From NCBI GenBank assembly GCA_013397695.1, contig VYZI01000668.1, forward strand, positions 124,001 through 188,000: a stretch of 64,000 nucleotides of DNA, given 5' to 3'. The notes under the pieces are model-generated. The model searched no databases. It saw only the letters and a list, made by a program, of their open reading frames with translations, and was not told the DNA's origin. A program made the position numbers and the translations under genes. Of this stretch, positions 36,601 to 50,384 are shown in pieces. Position 1 is the first letter of the stretch. The number at the start of each line of letters is the position of its first letter. The DNA is from Centropus unirufus. Lineage: Eukaryota; Chordata; Aves; Cuculiformes; Centropidae.

Positions 36601-39600
36601 TTTTGATTATAATGGAGAAAAAGGGTCAGAAAATCTCAATGATGTGTATTTTGATATCATAGAGGCAGTCCAAAGCTATATTCACTGCTGCAGACTTGCC
36701 ATGGAGGAAATACAACAGATCTAAAAGATGTGTGCCTGTTATTAATATTGCAGCTATTCAGACAAGACAAAGCTTAGTTATAGCTTTATTAATAGCTAAT
36801 TCCTTGCAAAGCCACGGGTGGAAATACTAACTCGCCTTGCTGGTTTGTGCTTTGGATTTCTCTTCCCCCTGTATGGCTTTTCACTGGGCTGTCCATTGAT
36901 CTCTGTGCATTGAGACAAGCAGCCGTATGGTCCGCTTAGAGAATCCTCTGTCAATGTTAAAATCAGGAGGAACAATAAGAGAGAGAAAAAATAAATGGCA
37001 ATGATGAAAGAGTTTTTCTACTTTAATTCCTTCTGCTGGTGCTGTGTCAGAGGTAGTCCAAGAACTTGGACTGCAGCTCCCACTTCATTCACAGCTGCAA
37101 GAAGTGCCTAGAACCTGTGCTCAGTAGAACCTGCTTTTCTTCTGCATTTGCAGTGCCGCTTCAACAAGCTAGCTCTTGCTCCCTCTTCCAGAATAACCAC
37201 CATGTAGTCAACAGTGAAGGTACTCTTGCCAAAACGTTTTTCTTATCGGGGTTATGCTTTTACACGATGAAATGTCAAGGAATATATATCATTAATCTTT
37301 TGAACTTTTCCTCTTTAACAAACACAGAATTATTTCTGGGTTCAGAAATGTTTTTAATTAACTCTTTTCCTTCTCAACATTGAGTGGAACTTTTGAAGTT
37401 TATCAGACTTATTTGGGAGACTGTAACCAGCAAAACCTTTCATTAAGAATATTTTTTCATTTACATTTTATGTTACTTTATTTAATAAATAAATGAGGGC
37501 AGGTCCTTTCATCTCATCATAGTCTTGCAGGAAGGAGCTACCAAACCTTTACACAACCAATAGTTCATGCTCAGAGAAAGAGATATCAGGCAATTTTATT
37601 ATGCTTTATGAGGAGAAATTACCCAGAGAAACAAATAAGCATGTTTCTATAGAAGGTGCTGTGATATCCATGAAACTGGCCTTGAGAGCAGCAAGGGACC
37701 ATTGCTGCTCTGGAGTTCTGGCATTCCCCAGGTGCACAGGGTGACTTCAACAATGCTCATGACACAATATGGGCTGGCAGCATCTGTGTCCCTGTTGTTT
37801 TGTAACTGCCTGAGATGACAGGAAGCTATTGGCCATAAAGTCTGTTCTAATAGCTAGTAGTCAGGGCTTCTATGACTGAAAAGTCTATAGAAACGGTGGT
37901 TCTGCTCTGCCAATTCAGATTTTGCCTGTGGCATATGTTTGTGTTGTGGGAGGGCTTGGGCCAGTTGCTTTTCTTTGTTCCATACTATAGTATTGTACTT
38001 TGCCGGTTTTTTCCCTTCACCTTCCTTGTTAGCTTTTTCTTTCCTTGTAATTCCAACTTCCCCTCACTGTGGTTTAGAGAGGGCCCTGTTCTTGGCAATT
38101 TTAAGGCAAGCCCATGATATAAGTGTTGAAAACTAAAGAGATTGCACTGTTCCCTCTCTCCCAGTACTTGTTGGGAATATGTAACACACATGTGTAAAGT
38201 GAATTCTTATTTTTTAGCACTACGAAAAAACATGAAATAGGCGTAATATCTAGAATAGAAAAGCATATTAACAGTCTTTATTGTACTGTTATTGACACTG
38301 GAACCTGCCATTTTCTTAATTGTCTTTGATTCCATTAAGCTGGAACTGACAGCACATTTAATGTCCCAGGTCTGTGGAGTTTTTTGAAAAATACCTTTTA
38401 TTTCTATTCTGTTCTTATTGCCTGAACTTTTAATGAACAAGTGAAATTGTATTCATTGGATTAATTTCTCTGAAGTGTTTTGCCAATTCTAGGAAAGCAA
38501 CAAAAAGTTATTATGTAAAAGAAATACACTGTGTATCTGAGACTTGAAGCAGAGCATATTAGCAGTAATCAAGTGCATGCTTATTATCTTTACAGTCCCA
38601 TATGTGTGTGTGGTGCTTTGTAGGCAAATGTGATGAGCCTGTTCTTTTTTTTACTAGGCAATAATCTATCAGGTGATTCATTCTGTCAGCTTGATTTTTA
38701 TATGCTCAGATAATCTAATACAGAAAATCTGGAAAGATGCACCAGACTGGTCACTGTGATGAGTAAGCAAACAGCACAGACCATGTACTCTCAGTGCAAA
38801 GGCAGGGCTGTTATTTTCATTTCAGATACGCTTTTTGGTATTTTCATACCATACATTTTTAAAGGTGGCCACCATGCATTTTTACTAGATTAAATTCTTA
38901 CCGAAGGGAGGAGAAGGGACCTGCCAGGCATTATTTGAATCAAGTACCTCCCTGTATCCACTGAGAATATGTCAGCAGCATAACAAAACTTGCAAATTCT
39001 TCCTGCTGCACACATGGTCGTATTCCTAAACTGAGACTGAAGGAAAGGCAGCTATGAAGCTGACTTGATATATCAAACTTCTTCCCTCCAGAAAGGTGGT
39101 TTGCACTGTTTTCCACTGTTACTTTTCTGAGTAGAATATATCTGTGTTTTCTGTCAGATAAAATTATGTAAACAGAAACCTGATTCATGAAACTGGAATC
39201 TTGAGAGGACAAGCTTCCAGGCAAAAGAGGCTCCTCTCCTCTCCGGTCAGATTAGCATTGATGATTCTCCTGGGAAGGAATACTTAATAAATAACACACA
39301 AAGAGTTATAGAGATGTATAGGTACAGTGGATGTTATTATGGTATCCTGGACACAGGGGCAGTGCAGCTTGCATCTGTAAGTGAAACAAGGCAGTTCCTA
39401 GCCTGGCAGTTTACATGACTGTGTCTACATGGTAAATTTGACTTTATCAGGACATGATAAATTCCTTCATCTCTTTTTGTACCACTGGAAGATGTCTGGC
39501 GTGTCCGAGAACAGTGTAGGTTTTTCCTGAGTATGAGCCACAAGACATCTGCTGGAGAACTAAAGGGAAAAGAATTTCTGCAAGTAGTTGGTGGTGATGG

Positions 39601-41957
39601 ATGATAACAGCTTCCCCAGAACTGTGGGCTCCCCGACGTGGGAAAAGACTGGGCTAAGCAGGCAGCTGAACCCAGCCCAGCTCGGCAACACCACCTTCAA
39701 AACAGCCTGCGCTGCCTTCTTTCCTCATAATTCCAGGGCTTCACCCTTATGCCACTGCAGACCTGATGCCAGACATTTGCTCTTCCCATCCTGCTATGGA
39801 GAAGCTCATAGCTGGAGACTCCTTATATAGTGTTGCATATGCAGGCTGTCCAGCTTGTGGGTTGGGCTCCCCTTCTGAGTCTGTGCAAAGACAGAGTCGG
39901 GGTGTTGGCTCTGTTCTGGCTTTTAAAAAAGCTGTGATAACATCTGGTACCTCCAGAAGGTACCCACCATGAATTTTTCAGTTGTCTTCAATGAAACATT
40001 GGCCATATGTCATGTGTGAAAATACAGCATGTTAAGGGATCATGGGTCTTTTGTTTAACTTACTGCCAACCAGTCAGTCTAAAATGCTCTGAGTTGCACA
40101 AACCTGGTTACAAATTAGAAATTAGCAGCTTTTAAAAGAAAATCCACCATGTCTGTAAGAGATGTGGAAGAATCAGAGGAAAGGACAGATGAAGAAAACG
40201 TAACGGATGGGTGAAAGGGACTACTTCCATTTTCTGGTAGGGTGCCTTTTTGCAATTGCTAGATATTAGCAAGGTGAAAGGTGTGAATTGCAACGACAAG
40301 AGTCATTAGGCCAAACTCCAAGAAATGTCTTCAACTTTTCTTTGTTTCTGATGCAATATAATCTGATTTTAGATCTGTGTTTATGTTTGAAGGAGTGAAC
40401 TCGACCACTTGGTAATTGCAGACTAGTTTATCCTGCTTCTGCTTACTACGAAGGAATAGTGTCACAGGGCAGTTGCTGCAGAGCATTCAGTATTATCTGG
40501 CTGTTTATGTTGCCTTGCACAGGCAATCACACCATCACTTTGCTCTTCATTGCCCCTGAAACTTATCACACTGGTTAGTAAACCCAGACAACAAACCTGC
40601 ATGAGAACAGTGGACATTTTTGTTTAGAAGAGAAAATGTTGGGGTGGGACAAAAGGCTACTGCAAAAGAATACTTGATTCCTCTAACAATGAACTTAACT
40701 GGTGTTCACATTTTTTTTTTCGTAAAACAGATTTTGGGTTAACATCACATTTCCCTCAGGCTCGCAGTTACAACCAGTGCTTTTTTAATCCCTCCTTTCA
40801 CCAACCTTTCTCAAATGTAATCTTTCCTTTTTCTCTGCCTTGTGCTGTGTGACCACCTAGTGCAACCTATCCTAGGGGGATCCAGATATTGCCATACCCT
40901 ATCTGCCTGATTCACAGAACAGCCTAACTGCGTTTGGATATTTAAGGCTCCCTCTTTGGAAAACAATATTAGTGATTTATTAATAATCTGTGAGCAGTTT
41001 TTTCAAAGTGTTACTGATTCTTATACTCACAATACGTTATAGCAAAGGATGAAATGGATCCAATTCTCTTTTTCTGAATATTTCCTCAAAAAGACACATA
41101 CATTCCTGTCAACTTAGATCTCCATCACTAGCTGGGAGCAACCTGCTGTGGGATGGGGTGGCTTTTGCTTCTCTTTCAGGGCCTCTCTTTGTGTACTTGA
41201 AGCTTCTCCTTAACATTCTCAGATCATTTAGCCTCTGTAGGTTTCTAGATTCAAGATGTAACAAGTTTGGGACCATCCATTCTTTTTCTTTTTCTTTTTC
41301 TTCCCACTATGGTGAATTGTGGAAAGACAACACCCCCTTAGATCATTCCAAGCTGAAGTCAATTTCTCAGTATTTGGTTTCCCTGTTGTTTCTTCAGAGG
41401 CTTATCCTTATCTTTATTTTGCTGATTCTTGTTGTGTCTTTAGATATTTTGGTTTAACACTGCACATTCAGCCATGATACCATCATGCAGGCAGCTTGAA
41501 CTCCCCAACAAGCTGATCTGTAAGTAGAGGTACTGTAAGAAGAAACGCTGGTGCAGATTCTTCCATGTTTAATAAGATGTATATTTGATTTTCTGCCATT
41601 AATGATGTATTCATAGTGTTTTTTTTCCACCTGTACTTACCAGTCTGCTTTCCTGAGAGTGTAAGAACTGCAGAACTTTCTGATAGATTTGATCAAAACC
41701 AGGTTCAAAACCTTTTGGGATTGTGGAAAGAGAGGAGGAGGATGGGCAAGCAGAGAAGCTCACTAGGAGCTTTGTAATCCTTATTTCCTTGGGGCACCAA
41801 AATAGAGTATATCACAGATGACTTTGTCTTCCTCTCCAATATTCCAAAATAAAATTCTAGTGAATCTGAATAAAGTGTCAAAATTTGAATTTGTTGAAGG
41901 TAAGTATTTCAATGAATCTAAACCAAAAGTGATTTGGAATTAATTTTAATTTTTTTC
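33664..41957. other. Unique non-coding DNA, no gene seen
   Basis: The longest open frame here (33664-34110) starts without a good ATG context and matches nothing known. A CAG then GTAAGT at 33968-33976 is donor-like, but the upstream acceptor and frame are poor. Possible SINE relics lie near 34190-34250 and 35325-35410. An A-rich run is at 36089-36100 and a CTTTTT-unit microsatellite at about 41281-41301. Nothing else is recognised. Confidence 0.5.
33676..33705. repeat. Two overlapping, mutually exclusive inverted repeats
   Basis: ATTCCCTATT (33676-33685) pairs exactly with AATAGGGAAT (33688-33697) across a 2-nt centre. ATTTGAATA (33683-33691) pairs exactly with TATTCAAAT (33697-33705) across GGGAA. 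The shared bases mean only one hairpin can form at a time. No gene context gives it a function. Confidence 0.7.
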
Positions 41958-42017
41958 NNNNNNNNNNNNNNNNNNNNNNNNNNNNNNNNNNNNNNNNNNN
42001 NNNNNNNNNNNNNNNNN
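41958..42017. other. Assembly gap of 60 N
   Basis: Sixty undetermined bases lie between an A/T-rich left edge ending in TTTTTTC and a right edge starting AAAAATTC. Flanking homopolymers suggest a sequencing dropout in low-complexity DNA. Open frames running through it are artefacts. Confidence 0.98.
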
Positions 42018-44329
42018 AAAAATTCTCTCCAAAACCATGCAGCCCTGTATGGGAAAAATACCCCTACCATTTCTTTCTTTTTTCCTCTTCTAATCCCTAC
42101 TAAGTACATAAAGAAATTGGATTCCTGCATCAAGTATGTCAGCGCAAAAGATAAGCATTTTCAACGGTTGTAGCAAAGCATGAATTGCTCCTACAAGTTC
42201 CAAACATCTGAACAAAGACAGGTCTAACAGATTTCTTTTCACATCATCTCAAACCTCTTGACTAATTTCTTATCCACTGGCCAAAATTCAAAGAAAGCAC
42301 TCAGATAAAAAGCAAGGAAATAGAAAATCTTTAGCTTATGTAAGTAAAGGGATCAAGTCTTTTTTTTTTTTTTTTTTTCTTTCTGATTATAATGACAAAG
42401 ACTGCAGCGTTCCTGTTTATCTCTGCTTCCCATGCAAAACCATTTTGGGTGTTGCCCTTTCTAACTAACAATGCGATTCTGCTGTTAGGAATAGAAAGTT
42501 CCACAGTTTTCCCAAGTAGGGAATACTACTGAGGCTTGGCACTTTTCTGTTCTTTCTTCACATTTTTAAACTTTAGTGGAAGCTGATTAAAAATAAAATT
42601 TCCTTGTTTGTTGTGAATCCAAAGATTATGAAAAATGACAAATATTTTACTCTGGAGGGAAAAAACCCCCAATGTTTCAAAATGTTTCACAGTGGCAGAT
42701 AAAGATGCAATCAAAACGTTTTGTTTATGAATGAAACTGAGCTTGACAGTTCACTTGCCATGGCTTCCATGTGGCTTTCAAAATACAGTATGAGGAGGGA
42801 CCAGTCGGGAGATAAAAGTCTGGAAACAGCTGGCTGACTCACCTGGGATTTCAGGCTCTCTAATGCACAGTCGAAAGCTAAGCTTCAGTGAAGTTAAAAT
42901 CATAGGGTTACTAGACCCTTGTTTCTGTTGCAGGAACCTGAGGGGTTTCTCATTCCACGTAGCAAGGCCATGCGGGAATGCGACTGAAAAAACTACAAGT
43001 ACTGCAAATGCTACAGTTGTGCAAGCACCATAGCCGACCAGGTGTCTTCCCAGGGTATCTTGTTTCATTTGTAGCTTTGGGCGATTTATTTTTTTAACAG
43101 TTACACTTTGGAGAAACATGTTAGCTTTCAGAAATTAAATTTTCCATTAAAAACATTCTGGTGGAAAATCGCCAATCACCCTGACTTTTGCTGCCTTTAT
43201 CAGACATATTCATTCTTTCAAGGTTGAGACAGGATTTTTAGGAACAAATAGTGTGTAAAGGATGTGGCACTGGAGGAGGTGGAGGGTTTATTACTTAAAC
43301 ATCTGGAGATTGCTCTGTAAGGGGTGCTGTCCTACTCGGTGCTATGACTACATCTTGTGTATTATACAGGTTTAGCCACATTTTTGTGAGCTATTATTAA
43401 TGCTGACTTGCAGCATACGCCTTTGGAAACAGTACAGTCAATGCATACCTGCTTACAGTGGGAAACTGAAAAGCCTCAAATTTCCTCTTGGCTGGCTCCT
43501 TCCTCCTACGCCCTACTCAGTCCATGCCATTCTAAAACAGAAGTTGACATCAAGTAATTTACTATTGTTGGAACAACATTCATAAGAAAACCCACATCCC
43601 CTGTTGTAAAGGCATTGGAAGGTTGTGGAACAGGTAAATTTGGAGACTGCTTCTTTTTAGATTGTTTGCAAATGTGTCATCTCCATTTTTTTGCCCTCAT
43701 CTAATAGTATTTCAGCAGCGGCAGCAGGAATGAGCACCTTAGCCACTTTCTAATCAAATTAATCAGGCCACCTTCTGCTCAAGTGGAAGTCTGGTTGGAT
43801 TTTCCAGCTTCATTTATACCCTATGGACATGAGTTCACTTTATCCACTGTCATGGCTTCAGCTGCCTTGCTGCTGAAGCAGAAGTACCGTGGTAGTTATT
43901 GGTGATACTTTTGCACGGCTACTGTATGAAAAGACTGAGCTGTTCAACACAGCTGAGATGATTAGTCTTGTTATTAAAAGCCAAATCCATCTTATGAGCA
44001 GAAAGAGAGCAGAATAGACTGGCAGATTAACAAGGAAAATACCCGATGGATTCAGATTGGACTTATTTTAGTATCATGAGGAGCCAAGTAGAATTTGAAG
44101 TATCCATAGAGCAGGCAGATATAGGACTGCAGTTTTCTTCTGCAGGGAAACCTGGATGGCTCAGGTGATCTGCAGAGTTTTATCAGTACAGATCCAGTTA
44201 TTTCTGTGATGCTTAAATGCTTCATAATAATTAAGGTGTTTTTTGGTTTTTTTTTATCTAAGGCTTTGTCTCAGTCTTAATTTTGCAGGGAGGAAAGTTT
44301 ATTTTTAAGGAAGTGCTTATAGCCCAAAG
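42018..44329. other. Unique non-coding DNA with a long poly-T run
   Basis: A 19-base poly-T run sits at 42360-42378. Otherwise the sequence is single-copy-looking, with no exon signal or repeat family recognised. Confidence 0.5.
42360..42378. repeat. Poly-T homopolymer, 19 bases
   Basis: Uninterrupted run of T. No SINE or LINE body attached to it is recognised, so it is called a simple repeat rather than a retroposon tail. Confidence 0.9.
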
Positions 44330-44830
44330 TTGAATTTCTTCTTTACTGGTATAACCACGAAGAAAATAATCAGATTTTGTATTTTAGATGCTTGTGTTCT
44401 AATAGCTACTTTGTATCTATTTTTGTACTAAAGTTATGCTAATTTACAGCTTCATTAATTAATTGGTGCCATGAGTGTTGCATCTGTAAAGGATGAATTT
44501 TCTAATAAGCTCTGTGGAAATGGTTCTTCTTAAACCACCAGGTATTTAAAGCCACCTTCCTGTCTGAGATGGATTCACTTTGGGAACAATCCCTGCATAA
44601 TTAAAAATTATTTTTGGATTTTTTATCTATTCCTAATTTTCTAAGATGGCTGAAACTCATTAGTATGCAAGACTTCATTTATTAGAATATCCTTGAGCAG
44701 AAGTAATAGCAATAAGATTTGCTTCATTAAAGATAAATCCTTACAGTAATCGACCTACTGTTCACAGACAAGTACTTCATTAGCCAACGTTAATTTGAGG
44801 CAGAAACCTGCAAAAGTTAAAAAAAAAAAA
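44330..44830. promoter_or_regulatory. Possible conserved non-coding element (homeodomain-site-rich)
   Basis: An AT-rich stretch without repeats or long frames. It has an octamer-like ATGCTAAT at 44436-44443, a homeodomain-type ATTAATTAATT at 44454-44464 and several further ATTA cores down to about 44790. Developmental enhancers often have this composition, but so does plain AT-rich DNA. The call is a guess from motif density, with no alignment behind it. Confidence 0.22.
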
Positions 44831-47800
44831 TAATACCAAACCTCTACTAAATATTTTTTGTCCTCCCCTCCCTAGTGACATATCACACAAGATGAAACCA
44901 TGTAAATTAGCATGGGCTTCAACAAAGCTTTCATGGATTATGCTAGCTGTTCATCTAATCCCAGCTGTGGTTTTACCTCTGGGAAGATTAGTGATACCGT
45001 GGTCATCACTGAGCCAGTGTCAGATTCATTGTATATAATAAAGGTATCTCTTTTTAAAAGAAAAAGTTGCTGTTCTCTTAAGGCTTCCCTACTCTTTCAC
45101 ATTAGTTCACCCCAAGGGACTGGTCATACAGACAAGGCAAAAGGTGAGGTGTGTCCTGCAGCCTCCCTTCCCTGATTTCCTGGAGAAATGCTGCAGGCTT
45201 CAGTGCTGTAATTCCCTGGAGTGCACTTCATACATCCTGTCCCACTTGCTCCCTCCGGCACCAGGGCCTGAGCTGGTGCAGGGCAGAGGGAGGGAACCAA
45301 AGGCTTCCTTGCTACATAGCCTTGCAAAGGCTCATACCTTTTGTAATGTCATTTCATTTCCACAAGGATTTTCCCCTGTTACAGGGCTAAATAGCAGTTT
45401 CCTGCTGCTTGCACCTTCATATCCACTTTCCAACTGTCTGAGGGATGAAGAAGCCACAGAGTTACACTCTGTCTGTGCAGCACCCAAGTCGTCATTCTTC
45501 TCTGAACCCACTCCTCAAATGCACGCTGTTTACTGATTAACAAAGGGTGTAAATCTTGAGGAGTCCCACTCAAGCCTGATGAGAACGTGTTCCTAATACA
45601 GAGAGAGGACTGGGCAAGCTTGTGCAAAGCCTTAGATTCCAGTCACCAGCAGGAGTTTCCACAAGCCTGCATGTGAAGTAGCAGCCCAGCAATTAGCAAT
45701 GCTTTCTTTACCTTACTGAGTGTAAGCATTTCCAGCGGACAACCTACAGACTAGCCAGACAGCTAAACCTTTCTACAGTGACCACTCTTCCCCAGGATGG
45801 TATTTTTAGAGACTTACAGATACGGATTCCCTCAAGAAAGATGGTTTTCTTAATTTTTCTTAACATGATCTAGAAATCCAGCTGAGTGACTGACTGCAAG
45901 TTGTCAATATTTCTTTACCAATTATTTTATACTATTACAAATAACAGCAGATTACTGAAAGTTGTGCACAGAAAATAAAATTATAAACGAAATCCTGCCC
46001 TAATGAGTTTTGGGCAGCTTCCTGAGCAGTAAGTTTGGGGTTTGTTATCACAAGGTGTTGAACACTCTGACTATTGTCATGATTGCTGCAACATTTAGCA
46101 TCATAAAGAACTGGAAAAAGATAAAACCTTTAAAACAAAGTTGCGCCTTACTCTCACTGAGCCATATATCGTGGTGAGGAGATACTAGACCTTGTATTTT
46201 GATCCCAAAAGGAAAGCAGGCAGCATTACAGGCTTATGAGTTTGTAGAATCTAAGTGCATGATGTTCTTGTGGATTTGCTTTTCATCTGAGCACAAAATC
46301 ATAGAGGTTCAGAAAAGCTATAAGGAAAAAAAGAATAGATAGGGGAGGGCAGGCTGTGATGGCATCTTCCTTCAAGCCGACAGTCCCTAAAAGGCCATGA
46401 TATTTACACCCCTGTTCCTTTCTGAAGTTCAACAGACTCTGCTTATTGGAGCTGCCTGTGTCTCACATAATTTATTTATCCCAAGAGGCATTATACATTT
46501 GATACTTACTTCAGCTCTGTTTTGGATAGCATTACTATTAATCTTTCAGTTTTATAAACAGCTGTACGCAGATGATGAGATACCCAGGCTTATTGTTGCT
46601 CTACATGTGTGTAGGGAAGTTCACTGCCCAGTCATCAGTCACAAGCCCAGTGGGGAGGCAAGCATCACCTTGGAGGCATGGTCATCACAGCAGCACTTAA
46701 CAATGGCATTTCAACACAGCCGTTGCCAAAAAGATCCTGGTCAATTGTTGGTTGGTAGGGATGACTGGGAGCTGAGGGAGGTCACTCGATTTTATCTTCG
46801 ATGATCATCACTGCTCAGAGGTTGGCGCCCTATCACACTACTAGGTTATCTGCAACTTTCTAGATGATGCCATGGATAAAAGCCTCACAGTTCCAGGAAG
46901 CCCTGTCTGGCTACCTCCACACAGGTCACCTGGGGCTCATCTTCAGAAGCAGCTGCAGTAGAGAATGCAGCCAGGCCAATTGGCACTTTACTGGCAAGTC
47001 ATCTAGGTCTGTGTGCAGAGGGACAGGAGGCAAATCTCAAGTCACAACTGCCATGGGCAGTGCACAGCATGTCCAGAGAAAGCAAAGATTAATGCAGATT
47101 CGGAATTTTATTCTGCGGAAGCAGCTATATTTCAAATGTTTCTGTAAAACAACACTGGTAATGTCATGAGCTGACTGAAACTGAAGTTTGTTATAATTTG
47201 CTTCCCTCTCCTTCTCCAGTGTTAGAACTGGAATACTATACTTTCTGCCTGTGATAACATATCCTATGTTATTTTTTCTACATTAAAAAACACTTTCATT
47301 AATTAAGTTTTTAAAAAATAGTGTGTTTACTTCCTGCATTTGGCACTAGCTAATGAAGTGCAAGAAAATGTTAACTGAAGTCTCAAAGATGTGTATCAGT
47401 TCTTTTCTTTTTCTAATTAAGGTTCAACATACCAAAATGCTTGTGGGGAAAATCTTATGCCTATGCTGGAAACAAATGCAAGATCCAGCACCAAGTAAAT
47501 ATTAATTTCAGAGCTTTTTGTGGCTAAACATAGGAGAAATTACTTATCTCAGAATCAACAACTGGAAGAACTTAAAATTAAACTTGGGTCTAAAATCCAG
47601 AAATCGGCAGGGTAGCAAAGTCTTCATGTCCTGCCAATTAATCTCATTCCATATAAACAGACTTTGTAAGCCTTGGTATTCGAGAATGGATGACAACAAC
47701 TGTGTAGGAGAAGGATTAAGAAGAAATGGGAGGGACCCTTCAGGCTCAGGGAATCTTGAATAACTTCTGTTGAAAGAAAGCAGAAGTATCTTTGATATGA

Positions 47801-50322
47801 GACTACATAAAGCACCCACGCACTATCTCAGCTGTTTATGTTTCTTTATTTCAATGGTTAGGCAAGAATTAATACCATAGCTTCATTCAAGGCCCTGACA
47901 GAATTCAACAGCAATGCTGGAAGCTTCGTGTGATTTACAATTGAAAGATAATTTCATCAAATACGAAAGACAAAAACAAAAGTTTAAAACCCATGCTAAA
48001 TTTATAGGATACAATACACCTTGTTTTGAATAAATAGGAGGTTGAAAATTTGTGCTTGTATTGACTGTGTTCCAATTAATTTTTACTACTTCAGGGGAAG
48101 ATGAAAATATAACTAGACAATAACAAGGAGTGTCATAAATACTTAGTCAAGCCTGCTGTTGACAAGTTTTGCTCATTCTACTGCATTTATTTAAACGTCA
48201 CAAATGAATACAAATATTATTTAGCTGTGAGGATTTTAATCTCTGTGCCAAAGGACAATTCCTTCTTTATTGAGTGTTAGATGGGAAAATGCTATGAAAG
48301 AACATGTGGGGTGCATTCTTCCTCATTTTTCTTCAAATAGTTCTATGTAGCCCCTTTGCACTTCTAGTGCTGCCAGGGAGACACTTTCTACTGCCTTCAG
48401 GGCAGAGATGAATCCAACCCCAAGTCTTCTGTTCAGCCAACTCTTAAGTACATCGCACACGGACAATTGTATTACTGACCAAGGAGCCAAATGGTTAGCG
48501 GAGTAAGAAATTCCAAAGAGAGGCTCAAAGATTAAGTTGGTAGTTAGGAGAAAGTTAGTCCTTCACTGGAAGAATTACAGCCATGGACACTGTCTTGGAC
48601 ATAGGCACGTAGGTCAGGTCAAGCCTTTAGCAAAAGTAAGGCGTAAGCAGTTAAAACTTGTAGGTCTTAGAGATTCTGCTCCCAGCTTATACAGGAGGCT
48701 GATCTTTGGTGCGTTTTTTTTTTTTCTCTAAATGTGCCTTACTTCTAGCTAGGATTTGTATCTCTTTAGAGCAGTAGCTAGCCTCACAATCTCAAGGCGT
48801 GTGGCAGCTGAACTGTGTGGCACAAACACAGGTGATCTATACATGACTGAGGAGCTGCTCTTCTTTGTGAGATTCTGCATGCATATAAGCAGTATAGAGA
48901 CAGAAACAGGGATATTGAGCATAAGATCATCAATTATGCCCATACATGTCCAAATATACTGGTATTATCATTGGATTCCTGAGTCTGGAGGTGGTCGCTA
49001 TCACATGAACAGGTACCTGGGCTGCAGCACTGAATAATTCAGAGCAGCTTACCACAGTGGCTTGAAAACTTAAATTAAGACACTATAGCTTTCTGGAGAA
49101 TATCACAGAACTGCACCCGCACAAAGGTATTGCCTGTAACAAAAGACATAGTAGCAATGCTCATGTCCAAAGAGAGGTAAAAAAGTCTGCGATAATCTAG
49201 GGAGTGCAGATATGGGTGTATCTATAATTACAGGCAATGAGAAAATGTATGGCTTTCTCAATAACCATACCTCCTCCCACCGTACCAGGCACAGACAGGA
49301 GCATGCCACATGATAGAGTCATCACACTTTTATAGCTCCTCTTTCTCTCTGTGCTATTAACTCCCCTCTCTCCTAATAACTCCTCTCCTCTGTTCAGTAT
49401 CACTTTTGAGCTCTGCTTGCAGCTAAGCAGCCGACTACCTCCAGCAGTTCCGTACAGGACATGCATCATACACTTATGCTTCCGTTTGCCTTCATCTTAA
49501 TTTACATTACTTCCTCTCTGCAGGGAACCTAATTTGATCTTTATTGTAAAGTTCAAACACACTTATAAAAGTGCATCATTGTAAGGACAGTAGCAAAAGA
49601 GATGCAGAGCATTTGGGTGCGTCCTTGTGAAACCATAAGCTGTTTTCCATGAAAAAGGCAAAACTCTTGGGATAACCTCGAAAGAACAAACTGTACAGTG
49701 TAAAGGTTGCAATACACATTAGAAAGGGAAGTGGGCAGAGAAGAAAAACAGGGCTATGGAATGAGATCCTTAGATATGGGATTTGTATTTTGTGTTTACC
49801 TATTTTGGCTATCACTGTACATGATTTCAGTGTCAACACACCAGAAACCACAGGAGCATAAGCAACAACAAACTCAGCTCAGTTTATGAGGGCAATACAG
49901 CTGGTGGTTCCACTGTTTCCTTTACAGATAATGTCACACAGTTAAAAAAAAAATTTTAAAAAATCCAAAAATCCCCTTCTTTTTCAGAAGTCATGAATGA
50001 TTATTAATGTGCTGTAACCTAGCGTAAACAGGTTCCTGGCCCATGACCAAGGCAGGTAGGTTGTCCTGCAATCCAAACAGCAGAATGGATATCTTCCAAA
50101 GGCGTTGGATGTGGAAAAGGCTCTGCTGGGCTTGGAGTCCCGGGCATCCATTTTCCTGCTTCTTGTTTGATTGAGAGCTTCAAGACTCGGGCATTTCTAG
50201 AGGAAATGGAAATCTTGAGGGCTGCAAATTTAGATTTTAGGGAAGCCACTTTGTTCAGAGAAGAGGGAGCTGAGCGAGTACCAGGGAAGCCCAGCTCTAT
50301 TTCTGCGCTAAAGGCACACCTA
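44831..50322. other. Unique non-coding DNA, no gene seen
   Basis: No repeats of a known family and no exon-like frame are recognised. Open frames at 45144-45536 and 46397-46804 lack splice signals and domain similarity. GC content rises towards the right end of the stretch. Confidence 0.5.
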
Positions 50323-50354
50323 CAGGAGGTCCGAGGTTTCTCAGGAGGTCCGAG
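50323..50354. repeat. Tandem 13-bp repeat, period 19
   Basis: CAGGAGGTCCGAG occurs exactly at 50323-50335 and again at 50342-50354. It lies just left of the CpG-rich patch. Confidence 0.85.
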
Positions 50355-50384
50355 CCTTTGTAAGTACCACCCAAAGTGAACAGA

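Noticed and set aside
41918..42173. Open frames spanning 41.9-42.2 kb
   Set aside because: They run through 60 undetermined bases, so their continuity is artificial.
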